DNA of 57,271 nt from Roseomonas mucosa ATCC BAA-692. Lineage in GTDB: Bacteria; Pseudomonadota; Alphaproteobacteria; Acetobacterales; Acetobacteraceae. The DNA is taken from NCBI RefSeq assembly GCF_000622225.1, contig NZ_JHWD01000024.1, forward strand, positions 1 to 57,271, given 5' to 3'. This document shows, one piece after another, positions 34,132 to 43,024 of this stretch (position 1 is the first letter of the stretch; every line of letters begins with the position of its first letter). The notes under the pieces were generated by a model. It ran no database searches. It saw only the letters and a list, made by a program, of their open reading frames with translations, and was not told the origin of the DNA. A program made the position numbers and the translations under genes.

Positions 34132-35658
34132 TCAGCCCAGCGGCATCTCCACGACGATCCGGCCCCAGGGCACGCCACGGTCCACCCGGACGCCGTCGGG
34201 CTTGCGGGCCAGGGTCAGCAACAGGCGCATGCCGAGGCCACGGCTGCGAACCGGGGCGAAATCGGCCGGAAAGCCCTGGCCTTCGTCCTCGACCGCGATC
34301 CGCGCCACCTTCCCGAGCGGCTGCACCGAGACGGAGACCGTGCCGTGCCCGTATTTCAGCGCGTTGGTCACCAGCTCGGTCACGATCAGCCCCAGGGAGG
34401 TCAGCTTGTCCGGCGACAGCATCAGGGATTCGGTCGAAAGATGGATGGGACGGCCGACGATCTCGTCGGACAGGCTGCCGCGCAGGTCGTCCAGCAGGCC
34501 GCCAAGATAGGTGGCGAGGTCCGCCTCGGTGACGTCGTTGCCCTCGTAGAGCCGCTTGTGCACCGCCGCGACGGTCAGCACCCGGAGGGCGGCCTCGGCC
34601 AGATGCGCCCGGGCGCCGCCGTCGTTCACATGCCCGGCCTGAAGCTGCAGCAACGTATGCACGAGCTGTAGGCTGTTGCGGATGCGGTGATGCACCTCGC
34701 GCATCAGAAGGTCCTGCTGCCGCAGCAGCGCGTCCTTGGCCTCCACGGCCTTCACCCGGTCGGTGACGTCGCGCGAGATGGCGACGAACTGCTCGTCCTC
34801 CCCCTGCCCGCCCAGGGGTGCCACCAGCACGTCCCACCATTTCGGCGTGCCCTTGGTCGTGGGGCAGAAGGCCTCGAAATGCCCGATCCCGGTCTGGCGC
34901 GCCGCGCGGATGGCGGCGCGGACATGTTCCGCCTGGTCCGCGGGCCAGAGCTTTTCCCAGGGGCAGTTCGCCACCTTGGCGAAATCGTCGATCTCCATCA
35001 GGCACAGGCCGTTGTGGTTCATGCGGACCAGCGTGCCGTCGCCCCGCAGCACCTTGATGCAGTCGGGGCTGCTCTCGAAGACGCTTTGCAGCATCGCCTC
35101 GCTGTGCGCGAGGGCCACCTGGCGCGCCTGCCGGTCCGCCACCGCCGCGATGACGTTGGCCAGGGCCTGGAGGAAGGCGATGTCGCGCGGCTCAAAATCC
35201 GTGCGGTCGCCGCTGTCCACCTCCAGCACGCCGTAGGGCACGGCCTGGCCGCTGCCGATCAGCACGTTCAGCGCGCGCCTGACCCCGTGCTCCACCAGCA
35301 GGGCGGGGGTGCGGAAGCGGGCTTCCTCCGTCAAATGGTTGGAGATGACCGGTCGCCCGGTGCGAAAGGCATAGCCGGCGGGGCTTTCCAGATCCGCTCC
35401 CAGCCGGGCATGGCCCACGACCCCGGCATGCCAGCCGACCCCCGCCTGCACCAGGAAGGCGTTCTCCCCGGGCAGGAAGCGCAGGACCTTGGCGAAGGGC
35501 ACGTCCAGCCCATCGGCCGCCACGCGGCAGACCTCGTCCAGCGAGGGCTGCAGGCTGTCGCCCCTCAGGGCGAAAAGACCGAATTCGGCGATCAGCTCCT
35601 GCTGCCGCAGCCTCTGATAGGCTTCGGCGCGCTGGGGCTCCATGTCGGGGGACAGCAT
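34132..35658 (-). CDS. GAF-PAS sensor histidine kinase of the HWE/HisKA_2 type
   Basis: A soluble sensor kinase of 508 residues with no membrane helix. Domains in order: GAF (about 25-185; SLDEVCRVAADGLDVPFAKVLR...), PAS (about 195-310; VFESSPDCIKVLRGDGTLVRMN), HisKA_2 dimerisation with phospho-acceptor His in MREVHHRIRNSLQL (H323/H324), and a HATPase_c domain at the end (LGLIVTELVTNALKYGHG, EDEGQGFP, SRGLGMRLL). In many alphaproteobacteria such kinases drive general-stress or light/redox responses. No response regulator is near it. The start at 35658 was chosen at the first ATG before the GAF domain; the ATG at 35643 is an alternative. Confidence 0.85.
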   Translation of the reverse strand: MLSPDMEPQRAEAYQRLRQQELIAEFGLFALRGDSLQPSLDEVCRVAADGLDVPFAKVLRFLPGENAFLVQAGVGWHAGVVGHARLGADLESPAGYAFRTGRPVISNHLTEEARFRTPALLVEHGVRRALNVLIGSGQAVPYGVLEVDSGDRTDFEPRDIAFLQALANVIAAVADRQARQVALAHSEAMLQSVFESSPDCIKVLRGDGTLVRMNHNGLCLMEIDDFAKVANCPWEKLWPADQAEHVRAAIRAARQTGIGHFEAFCPTTKGTPKWWDVLVAPLGGQGEDEQFVAISRDVTDRVKAVEAKDALLRQQDLLMREVHHRIRNSLQLVHTLLQLQAGHVNDGGARAHLAEAALRVLTVAAVHKRLYEGNDVTEADLATYLGGLLDDLRGSLSDEIVGRPIHLSTESLMLSPDKLTSLGLIVTELVTNALKYGHGTVSVSVQPLGKVARIAVEDEGQGFPADFAPVRSRGLGMRLLLTLARKPDGVRVDRGVPWGRIVVEMPLG

Positions 35659-35880
35659 GCCCGGAATTCTACACGTTCCCCGCCCCCTGGAAACAGGCCA
35701 CGGCCCGGATGCCCCCGCGCCGCGCTCGGGTCGTCCATGCGCCGTGGCCGCGCGGCTTTCCGAGGGCCGGCGGAGCCCACCCCCGAGCACCCCCGGGGCG
35801 CCACGGGCGCGGCACCTCAAGCTGGGCGATGCTACCCTTCGCAGGAGTCGCGCCGGGGCAAGGCCCGCCGGCAGGCCGGT

Positions 35881-37362
35881 TCAGCGCTTCGGCGGCGGCG
35901 GCAGGTCCGGCTTCCCGCTGGGCGGCCTGGCCCCGAAATGATCGGCCAGCTGCGAGGCACTATAGGCTTCGGTGAAGCTTTCCTCGATCTCCGGCAGCAT
36001 CGTCTCGTTCCAGGCGAGCCAGTCCTGCTCCATGCGCTCGAAGACGGCGGGCTGGCGGGCCTTCAGGTTCGCCCGCTCCATCGGGTCCTCGACCACGTTG
36101 AACAGGAAGCTGTTCTCCCCGATCTTCAGGTACTTCAGGTCGCCGTCGCGCATCGCCCGCTGGGCATTGGCCTTGTAGCGCCAGTACAGCCGGCGCGGCA
36201 CAGGCGCCGCGCCGTCGAGGGCCGGCAGCAGGTCCATGCCATCCGGCGGATAGGCCGCATCGGCCTGCCCGCCGGCGGCGGCCAGCAGGGTGGGCAGCCA
36301 GTCCATGCTGGCCATCACCTGCTCCGAAGTGCCGCCGGGCCTGATCCGGGCGGGCCAGCGGATGACGGCGGGGATGCGCAGACCACCTTCCAGCAGCTCC
36401 GTCTTGCGGCCGTTGAAGGGCCAGACATCCGAGAAGCGCTCGCCGCCATTGTCGCTGGTGAAGATGACAATGGTGTCGCGGGCGATCCCCCTTTCCTCCA
36501 GCTCCGCCAGCACGAGGCCGATCTGCTCGTCCATCGAGACGACCATGCGGCCGTAGGTCTTCAGCGTGCCGCCGTCGAAGTTCCGCAGGTCCTTGCCCTT
36601 CAGCCGCTCGGATTCCGCCTCGTCGCCCGGGCCGACCCAGGGCCAGTGCGGGGCGTTGAAGTGCAGGCTGAGGAAGAAGGGGCGGCCCGCCTGCGCGAAG
36701 TCCCGCACCACCTCCACCGCCTTCCGGCCGAGCAGTTCGGTGGCATAGCCATGCTGGTCGATCGCCAGGTCGCCGTCCCAGAGATCGGGTTTCCCGTCCG
36801 TGCCGCGATGCGTGTAGTAGTCGATGGTGCCGCCGCGGAAGCCCCAGAACCGGTCGTAGCCGCTCTTCAGCGGGCCGAACTTCGGCAGGGCGCCCAGGTG
36901 CCATTTGCCGACCAGGGCGGTGCTGTAGCCGGCACGCTTCAGCAGCGAGGGCAGTGTCGGATGCTCGGGCGGCAGGCCGACCTCGTTGGTGCGCGACAGC
37001 GGTTCCCACAGCCCGAGCGGTAGCCGGTACTGGTAGCGGCCGGTGATCAGCGCCGTGCGCGTCGCAGAGCAGACGGCGGAGCTGGCATAGGCCTGCAGGA
37101 AACGCAGCCCCTGCCCGGCCAGGCTGTCCACCGCCGGGGTGCGGAAGGCGCGCTGGCCGTAGCAGGAAACATCCGCCACCCCCAGGTCGTCGGCCATGAT
37201 GAAGATGATGTTGGGCTGTCGCGTGGCCTGGTTCGGGGCTCGGCCTTGCGTCTGGGCCTGCGCACCGGGGGGCGCCAGTGCGGTGCCCAGCCCGGCACCC
37301 AGCGTGGTCGCGCCCATGGCGCTGGCGGACAGCAGCCCGCGCCGGCTCATTTCCGTCGCCAT
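35881..37362 (-). CDS. Tat-exported sulfatase (formylglycine type)
   Basis: A periplasmic arylsulfatase-family hydrolase of 493 residues. The N-terminus is a twin-arginine signal (MSRRGLLSASAMGA... ending AQA near residue 36). The metal-binding IFIMADDLG is at about 54-61. The sulfatase motif C98-S-A-T-R102 (AVCSATRTALITGRY) marks the formylglycine Cys, which needs a maturase encoded elsewhere. SDNGGE and the KWHLG block confirm the family. The start at 37362 has GGGAGGAAACA before it. A 21-bp palindrome lies 17 bp upstream of the start. A LysR gene is divergent. The sulfate ester substrate cannot be read from the sequence. Confidence 0.9.
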   Translation of the reverse strand: MATEMSRRGLLSASAMGATTLGAGLGTALAPPGAQAQTQGRAPNQATRQPNIIFIMADDLGVADVSCYGQRAFRTPAVDSLAGQGLRFLQAYASSAVCSATRTALITGRYQYRLPLGLWEPLSRTNEVGLPPEHPTLPSLLKRAGYSTALVGKWHLGALPKFGPLKSGYDRFWGFRGGTIDYYTHRGTDGKPDLWDGDLAIDQHGYATELLGRKAVEVVRDFAQAGRPFFLSLHFNAPHWPWVGPGDEAESERLKGKDLRNFDGGTLKTYGRMVVSMDEQIGLVLAELEERGIARDTIVIFTSDNGGERFSDVWPFNGRKTELLEGGLRIPAVIRWPARIRPGGTSEQVMASMDWLPTLLAAAGGQADAAYPPDGMDLLPALDGAAPVPRRLYWRYKANAQRAMRDGDLKYLKIGENSFLFNVVEDPMERANLKARQPAVFERMEQDWLAWNETMLPEIEESFTEAYSASQLADHFGARPPSGKPDLPPPPKR

Positions 37363-37378
37363 TGTTTCCTCCCGTTTA

Positions 37379-37399
37379 TTAGTTATGCGCCATAACTAA
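37379..37399. promoter_or_regulatory. Perfect 21-bp palindrome upstream of the sulfatase
   Basis: Arms TTAGTTATG and CATAACTAA around CGC. It lies 17 bp before the sulfatase start and about 125 bp before the LysR start, in AT-rich DNA. The position suits an operator overlapping the sulfatase transcription start. It contains T-N11-A-type spacing (LysR motif), but the symmetry is longer than most LysR boxes. Confidence 0.6.
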
Positions 37400-37523
37400 C
37401 TCGTTCTTTTGCGCCCAGCAAGGACGGCGCCGATCCTGCCACAGTCCGTCATCGCGGCAGGCCCATAAAATCCACGCATGATAGGACTTGCATCAATACG
37501 TTTGTGCATGATTGGCTGGGGCT

Positions 37524-38510
37524 GTGGAACTCCGGCAGCTTGAAACCTTTTGCGCCATCATCGCGGGCGGCAGCCTGACCGCGGCGGCAAGGCTGACGGG
37601 CCGCTCGCAGCCGGCGATCTCGCGCCAGTTGCAAGAGCTGGAAGCGGCCCTCGGCTTTACCCTTTTCGAACGCAACGGCCCCCGCATCACCCCGACCGAA
37701 CAGGGCTTGCGGTTCCATGACGAGGTGGAGCCCTCCCTGGCCGGCCTGCGGCGCCTGGAGGAACGGGCCGAGGCCATCGCCCGGGGCGAGCTGGCCTCGC
37801 TCGACATCGCCGCCATCCCCGCCCTGGCCATGGGCCTGATCCCCCGCGCCCTGGCGCGGCTGCCGGCGGAGGACCTGCCGCGCAACCTGGGGCTCGGCGC
37901 CGTCCCGGCGGGCGAGGTGGTGCGGCAACTGCTCGACCGCCGCGCCGTGCTGGGCTTCGCCAGCCTGCCGGTGGACCATCAGGGGCTGGACGTCCACTGG
38001 CTGGGCGAGAGCCGCTGCGTCGCCGTGCTGCCAGCCGCCCATCCCCTGGCCGGGGAGACCTGCCTGCCGCTGCGCGCCCTGGACGGGGAGCGGCTGATCA
38101 CGGTGGCCGACCCGCACCGCCTGCGCCACCGGATCGAGACGGCGCTGGCCCGTGCCGAGGCGCGCCCGCGCGGCCTGATGGCGGTGAATGCCTCGATCCT
38201 GGCAGCCTCCGCGGCCCGGGCCGGGCTGGGCGTGGCGTTGATCGACCCGGTGACGGCACAGGGCCTGCCGGCCACGGGGCTCGCGATCCGGCCGCTCGAC
38301 ACGGCGATCCCCTTCTTCTGGAGCGTGCTGACCCCGGCGGCACGGCCGCCCTCCCTCCTCACCCGCCGGGTGATCGAGGCGGCCCGCGAGGCGGCGGAGG
38401 AGCTGCCGGGTTTCCGCCTTCATCCGCCCCGGTCCATGGACCTGCTGACCGCCCGCCAGGCGGCCTCCCCCCAGGACGACCCCCGAGACAACGAGGAGCC
38501 GGCGCGATGA
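37524..38510 (+). CDS. LysR-family transcriptional regulator
   Basis: A 328-residue regulator. The winged helix-turn-helix is at about 1-60 (ELRQLETFCAIIAGGSLTAAARLTGRSQPAISRQLQELEAALGFTLFER), followed by a periplasmic-binding-protein-like effector domain (about 90-300; LITVADPHRLRHRIETAL). The GTG at 37524 gives the usual MELRQLxxF start; a TTG at 37512 would add four residues. It overlaps the downstream flavoprotein gene by 4 bp (ATGA), so the regulator is co-transcribed with it, and it is divergent from the sulfatase. It may control either or both. Confidence 0.9.
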   Translation: MELRQLETFCAIIAGGSLTAAARLTGRSQPAISRQLQELEAALGFTLFERNGPRITPTEQGLRFHDEVEPSLAGLRRLEERAEAIARGELASLDIAAIPALAMGLIPRALARLPAEDLPRNLGLGAVPAGEVVRQLLDRRAVLGFASLPVDHQGLDVHWLGESRCVAVLPAAHPLAGETCLPLRALDGERLITVADPHRLRHRIETALARAEARPRGLMAVNASILAASAARAGLGVALIDPVTAQGLPATGLAIRPLDTAIPFFWSVLTPAARPPSLLTRRVIEAAREAAEELPGFRLHPPRSMDLLTARQAASPQDDPRDNEEPAR

Positions 38511-39970
38511 CCGAGCCCGTGCATTCCCGCGACCCAGCCGTGGCGGAAGCGCCGCACGGCCTTCCGGCCCTGGAGGCGCGGCTGCGCGCCGACCTCGAAT
38601 GGCTGGAGCTGCCCGGCAAGCCCTGGGTCCCGACGCGGGAGGCAGACGATCGGCCCGTGACCGACGTGGCCATCATCGGCGGCGGCATGTGCGGGCTGGC
38701 GGCCTCGGCGGCGCTGCGCCTGCTCGGCATCGACAACCAGCAGGTGCTGGACCGCGCGCCCGAGGGCGAGGAAGGCCCCTGGGCCACCTGGGCGCGGATG
38801 GAGACGCTGCGCTCGCCCAAGACGCTGGCCGGGCCGGCGCTGGGCCTGCCGGCACTGACCTTCCGCGCCTGGTACGAGGCGCAGCACGGCCGCGCCGCCT
38901 GGGACGCGCTGGGCAAGATCCCGCGCCCGATGTGGATGGACTACCTGCGCTGGTACCGCCGCGTGATGCAGGTGCCGGTGCGCAACGGCGTCAGCGTCTC
39001 CCTTCTCCGCCCGCGCGCGGACGAGCTGATCGCGGTGGAGAACAGCGCCGGCTCCACCATCCTGGCGCGGCGCGTGGTGCTGGCCACCGGGCGCGACGGA
39101 CTCGGCGGCGCCTTCGTGCCGGAACTGGCGCGCGGGATTGGCCGGCGCTTCTGGGCGCATTCGCGCGACGATATCGACTTCGCCGCGCTGCGCGGCCGGC
39201 GCGTGGCGGTGATCGGCGCCGGCGCCTCGGCCATGGACAATGCCGCGACGGCGCTGGAGGCGGGCGCGGCCAGCCTGGACATGTTCGTGCGGCGCCGGGC
39301 GCTGCCGCGCGTCAACAAGTTCACCGGCATCGGCAGCCAGGGCGTGGTGCACGGCTTCGCCGGCCTGCCGGACGAATGGAAGTGGCGCTTCATGCACCAT
39401 GTCCTGAGCGAGCAGACGCCGCCGCCACGCGACAGCACGCTGCGCGTCTCGCGCCATCCGCAGGCACGGCTGCATCTCGGCAGTCCGGTCCTGTCGCTGC
39501 GCGAGGAAGGTGGCGCGCTGGTGCTGGAAACGCCGCAGGGCCGGCAGGCGGTGGATTTCGTGATCTTCGCCACGGGCTTCGGCGTGGACCTCGCACAAAG
39601 GCCGGAGCTGGCGCTCGTCGCGCCCGAGATCCGCTTCTGGCGCGACCGCTTCGCCCCCACCCCTGGCGAGGAGAATGCCGAACTGGCGCATTCGCCGGAC
39701 CTCGCGCCGGATTTCAGCTTCCTGGAGAAGCATCCCGGCGCCTGCCCGGCCCTTTCGCGCATCCACTGCTTCAACTACCCCTCCTCGCTCAGCCACGGGA
39801 AGCTGACCGGCGACATCCCCGCCGTCAGCGCCGGGGCGCAGCGCCTCGCCCAGTCCATCGCCCGGCATTTCTTCGTCGAGGACCGCGAGATCCATTACGA
39901 CCGGCTGCGCGCCTTCGCGGTGCCGGAACTGCTGGGAGATGAATGGGCGTCGGCCGGAGTGGCGGCCTGA
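38507..39970 (+). CDS. FAD/NAD(P)-binding flavin monooxygenase-like protein
   Basis: A 487-residue two-dinucleotide flavoprotein. FAD site GxGxxG is G58-G60...G63 (VAIIGGGMCGLAA). The NADPH site VAVIGAGASAMDNA is at about 233-246. ATG near the C-terminal FAD contact is VIFATGFGVD. The family covers flavin-containing monooxygenases and cyclohexanone-type oxidases; the classic FMO FxGxxxHxxxY segment is represented here by RFWAHSRDD. The N-terminal 45 residues precede the Rossmann domain. Start ATG 38507 overlaps the LysR stop. Substrate unknown; the linked binding protein at 40194 may bring it in. Confidence 0.82.
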   Translation: MTEPVHSRDPAVAEAPHGLPALEARLRADLEWLELPGKPWVPTREADDRPVTDVAIIGGGMCGLAASAALRLLGIDNQQVLDRAPEGEEGPWATWARMETLRSPKTLAGPALGLPALTFRAWYEAQHGRAAWDALGKIPRPMWMDYLRWYRRVMQVPVRNGVSVSLLRPRADELIAVENSAGSTILARRVVLATGRDGLGGAFVPELARGIGRRFWAHSRDDIDFAALRGRRVAVIGAGASAMDNAATALEAGAASLDMFVRRRALPRVNKFTGIGSQGVVHGFAGLPDEWKWRFMHHVLSEQTPPPRDSTLRVSRHPQARLHLGSPVLSLREEGGALVLETPQGRQAVDFVIFATGFGVDLAQRPELALVAPEIRFWRDRFAPTPGEENAELAHSPDLAPDFSFLEKHPGACPALSRIHCFNYPSSLSHGKLTGDIPAVSAGAQRLAQSIARHFFVEDREIHYDRLRAFAVPELLGDEWASAGVAA

Positions 39971-40074
39971 GGCTCCCGTGGCCCCGGGGAAAGGCGCCGC
40001 CGCGGGGGAGCCGTTCTTTGACCCTTTCCAGGACCCCGCCTGTCCGCCATCTCCCCCGGCGCGGGATCGGGAAG

Positions 40075-40187
40075 CAGGAATGCCACGGGCGCCCAGAAAG
40101 GCGGGGTCTCAGGGGAATGCCATTCCCCTGGGCGGAGAGGGTCCGGAAGAGGCGGCGCCTTTCCGGGGGCAGCCACAGGAGCGACGC
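40075..40187 (+). repeat. Partial, diverged copy of the structured repeat (right half)
   Basis: The segment GGCGGAGAGGGTCCGG...GAGGCGGCGCCTTTCCGGGGGCAGCCAC (from 40131) lines up with the right half of copy A (GGCGGAGAGGGGGTCCGGGGCGAGAGGC...CAGCCACGAAGCG). The hairpin preceding it has a new sequence, with 10-bp arms CAGGGGAATG/CATTCCCCTG around a single C at 40110-40130, where full copies have GGGGACCG/CGGTCCCC. It lies just upstream of the binding-protein gene. Confidence 0.6.
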
Positions 40188-40193
40188 AAAGCG

Positions 40194-41798
40194 ATGAAGG
40201 GATTTCCCGGGATGCAGAGACGACATCTTCTCGCCGGCCTCGGCGCCGCCGCCTTCCTGCCATGGCCAGGAAGGGCGCAGGCGCAGCAGGGCAGCCGGAA
40301 GTTGACCATCGCCTTCGGCGATCCGGTCTCCTCGCTCGATCCGCAGCTCAACAACTTCGCCGGCGACCGTTCGGTGGACCTGCACTTCTTCGATCTGCTG
40401 ATCGAGAACCACACCGAGGGCGGCTTGCAGCCGGGGCTGGCATTGTCCTGGAAGCCGGTGGGCGAGAGGGTCTGGGAATTCATCCTGCGCCCGGGCGTCA
40501 CCTGGTCGGACGGCAAGGCCTTCACCGCCGATGACGTGGTGTTCTCCTATGCCCGCGCCCCGGACGTGCCGGGCAGCACGGCGAGCTTCGCCGGCTATCT
40601 CCGCACGGTGGAGAAGGTGGAAGCGACCGGCCCACTGACGCTGCGCGTCACGACCAAGGAGCCGAACCCGCTGCTGCCGCTGAACCTCGCCTCGGTGCAT
40701 ATCGTCAGCCGCCATGCGACCGAGGGCGCGTCCAGCAACGACTTCAACAGCGGCAAGGCGATGGTGGGGACCGGGCCCTATACCTTCGTGTCCTTCACCC
40801 CTGGCGAGCGCGTGCGGATGAAGGCGCGGCCCGACTACTGGGGTGGCAAGCCGGACTGGGACGAGGTGGACTACCGCTACGTCGCCAGCGCCCCGGCGCG
40901 CACGGCGGCGCTGCTGGCGGGCGATGTGGATGTGATCGACAAGGTCTCCGTTTCCGACCTGGCGCAGATCCGCTCGCGCAAGGAGGTGGTGCTCTACGCC
41001 TATCCCGGCCTGCGGATGCTGCTGCTCCAGCCGAGCTTCTCGGAGAAGCCGAGCCCCTTCGCACTCGCCAATGACGGCTCGCCTCTGCCGAAGAACCCGA
41101 TGCTGGACATCCGGGTGCGGCGCGCGCTGACCATGGCGGTGAACCGCGACGCACTCTGCGATCGGCTGATGAACGGCACCGCCACGCCGACAGGGCAATG
41201 GATGCCGGAGGGCAGCTTCGGCTACGATCCTTCGATCAGGCCGCCCGCCTTCGAGCCCGACAAGGCCAGGGCGCTGTTGGCCGAGGCGGGCTATCCGGAC
41301 GGGTTCCAGCTCACCCTGCATCTGCCGAACGATCGCTACGTGCTGGGCCCGCAGGTTGCGCAGGCGGTGGCGCAGATGTGGACCCGCGTCGGCGTGAAGA
41401 CGCAGGTCGAGGCTGTGCCCTGGTCGGTCTATTCCTCCGGCGTGAAGACGGGCGACTACGCCATGACCACGCTGGCCTGGGGCAATGGCACGGGCGAGGG
41501 CAGCTACGCGCTGATCAACGTGCTGGGCAGCGTCGATCCCAGGCAGGGGCGCGGCGTCTCCAACTGGGGACGCTACAGCAACCCGCAGGTGGACCAGGCG
41601 CTGGAGGATGCGATGGCCGCGTTCGACGACGCCAAGCGCGAGGCGATCCTGCGGAAGTCGGCGCAGGTGGTGGCCGAGGATGCCGGCATCATCCCGCTCT
41701 TCCACTACCAGAACCTCTGGGCGGCGAAGCGGCACCTGAAGGTCACGCCGCAGACCAGCGACCGTACCACCGCGATGATGGTGAGCCGCACGTCATGA
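40194..41798 (+). CDS. ABC transporter substrate-binding protein, oligopeptide/nickel (SBP_bac_5) family
   Basis: A periplasmic binding protein of 534 residues (or 528 from the ATG at 40212, which has AAGGG ten bases upstream and gives MQRRHLLAGLGAAAF). The N-terminus is an export signal with a twin-arginine-like RRHLLAG and a cut near RAQAQQ. The family core is clear: LTIAFGDPVSSLDPQLNN, LALSWKPVGERVWEFILRPGVTWSDGKAFTADDVVFSY, and VRRALTMAVNRDALCDRLMNG. No permease or ATPase genes are adjacent, so it must use a transporter from elsewhere or act as an orphan receptor. The stop overlaps the next start (ATGA). The combination with two CMD/AhpD genes recalls the KPN_01854/Avi_7169/Avi_7170 gene sets. 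Confidence 0.88.
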   Translation: MKGFPGMQRRHLLAGLGAAAFLPWPGRAQAQQGSRKLTIAFGDPVSSLDPQLNNFAGDRSVDLHFFDLLIENHTEGGLQPGLALSWKPVGERVWEFILRPGVTWSDGKAFTADDVVFSYARAPDVPGSTASFAGYLRTVEKVEATGPLTLRVTTKEPNPLLPLNLASVHIVSRHATEGASSNDFNSGKAMVGTGPYTFVSFTPGERVRMKARPDYWGGKPDWDEVDYRYVASAPARTAALLAGDVDVIDKVSVSDLAQIRSRKEVVLYAYPGLRMLLLQPSFSEKPSPFALANDGSPLPKNPMLDIRVRRALTMAVNRDALCDRLMNGTATPTGQWMPEGSFGYDPSIRPPAFEPDKARALLAEAGYPDGFQLTLHLPNDRYVLGPQVAQAVAQMWTRVGVKTQVEAVPWSVYSSGVKTGDYAMTTLAWGNGTGEGSYALINVLGSVDPRQGRGVSNWGRYSNPQVDQALEDAMAAFDDAKREAILRKSAQVVAEDAGIIPLFHYQNLWAAKRHLKVTPQTSDRTTAMMVSRTS

Positions 41799-42310
41799 AC
41801 ATGGAAATACCCGATCTGGCCGAGCACCTGCTCGGCATCGATGCAGCCTCTCCGCTTGGACGGCTGCGGCGCGAGCGCGCCGACATCCTGAAGCACGAGG
41901 AAGGCGCCTATCGCGAGCTGGTGCTGCCGCCGCGGCCGGGCCGGGTCTCCCTGGCCGAGCGGGCGGCGCTGGCGCTGCGCGGCGCGCTGATCGAGGGCGA
42001 CGCGGTGCTGGCGGCACATTACCGCGCGCTGCTCGCCGCCTGCGGCTCGGCGGAGGAGATCGCGGCGGCGGAGGCCTTCCCCGCCCCGGCAGGCGAGGGC
42101 CGCCTCGCCGTGCTGTTCCGCTATGCGGACATGGTGGCGCAACGCCCCGCCGATTGCGGGCAGGCGGATATCGACCGGCTGCTGGCCATGGGCCTCACCG
42201 CGCGCGACATCGTGGCGGTGACGCAACTCGTGTCCTTCGTGCCCTATCAGGTGCGCCTGCTCGCCGGGCTGCGCCAGTTGCGGGGCGAGCTTCAGGGAGA
42301 AGCCGCATGA
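41795..42310 (+). CDS. CMD-domain protein, Avi_7170-like
   Basis: A 171-residue all-helical protein of the carboxymuconolactone decarboxylase/AhpD fold. It has the helical repeat pattern (AERAALALRGALIEGDAVLAAHYRALLAACG, VLFRYADMVAQRP, LLAMGLTARDIVAVTQLVSFVPYQVRL). It has no CxxC, so the peroxidase/disulfide chemistry of AhpD is not expected. Coupled by overlapping stop/start codons to the binding protein before and to a CxxC-bearing AhpD homologue after; the two may form a hetero-oligomer. Function unknown. Confidence 0.78.
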   Translation: MNMEIPDLAEHLLGIDAASPLGRLRRERADILKHEEGAYRELVLPPRPGRVSLAERAALALRGALIEGDAVLAAHYRALLAACGSAEEIAAAEAFPAPAGEGRLAVLFRYADMVAQRPADCGQADIDRLLAMGLTARDIVAVTQLVSFVPYQVRLLAGLRQLRGELQGEAA

Positions 42311-42879
42311 GCCGATTCACCATGGAGGAGGTTGGCTGGGAGCCGCGCCTGCCCCCGGTCGAGGAAGCCAGCGCCACCCCGGAGCAGATCGCCGCCCTGG
42401 ATGCCTGTCCGCCGGCGCAGCGCCGCTCGGTCTATTTCCGCACGCTGGTGCACGATCCTGGCTCGCTGGGCGAGCGGGGGGCGCTCTTTACCAAGGTGAT
42501 GTACGCGCCGAAGGGGCTGCCGCGGGCGGAGCGGGAGCTGGCCACGGCGATCGTCTCCATCGTCAACGGCTGCGTCTATTGCACCTCGGTCCATGCGCGG
42601 CGCTTCGTGGAACTGGGCAAGCAGGAGGCGGTGATGCGCGCCCTGCTGGAGCACGGCATCGCGGCGGAGGGGCTGGACGCGCGGCAGCGTGCCATCGTGG
42701 ACTACAGCGCGAAGCTGACCGCCACCCCCCAGGACATGATGCCCGCCGACCTGGTGCCGTTGCGGGAGGCCGGCCTGTCGGATCTGGAGATCCTGGACCT
42801 GATCCATGCCGTGGCGATGTTCGCGAACGCGAACCGGCTGATGCAGTCGCTCGGCCGCTCGGTACCGCCGGAGGGATAG
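42307..42879 (+). CDS. Alkylhydroperoxidase (AhpD)-domain protein, Avi_7169-like
   Basis: A 190-residue AhpD-fold protein. The redox motif C89-V-Y-C92 followed by H96 (NGCVYCTSVHARR) matches the AhpD catalytic E..CxxC..H pattern. The helices after it (QEAVMRALLEHG, RQRAIVDYSAKLTATP, LIHAVAMFANANRL) fit the family. In AhpD this site reduces peroxiredoxin disulfides; in this gene set the partner is unknown. It ends the LysR-flavoprotein-SBP-CMD-AhpD run. Confidence 0.85.
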   Translation: MSRFTMEEVGWEPRLPPVEEASATPEQIAALDACPPAQRRSVYFRTLVHDPGSLGERGALFTKVMYAPKGLPRAERELATAIVSIVNGCVYCTSVHARRFVELGKQEAVMRALLEHGIAAEGLDARQRAIVDYSAKLTATPQDMMPADLVPLREAGLSDLEILDLIHAVAMFANANRLMQSLGRSVPPEG

Positions 42880-43024
42880 GGATAGGCGCCGGGGGGAGGC
42901 TCCGGGACGGGGTGCCGCCCCGCCCGCCACCCTCCTTCCCTGTCCGGCGCGGAGATGGCAGGCTCACGGAAACTCGCGGGACAGCCGGCGTTGTTGTTCC
43001 GATACGAACCGCCGGACGGCCATC

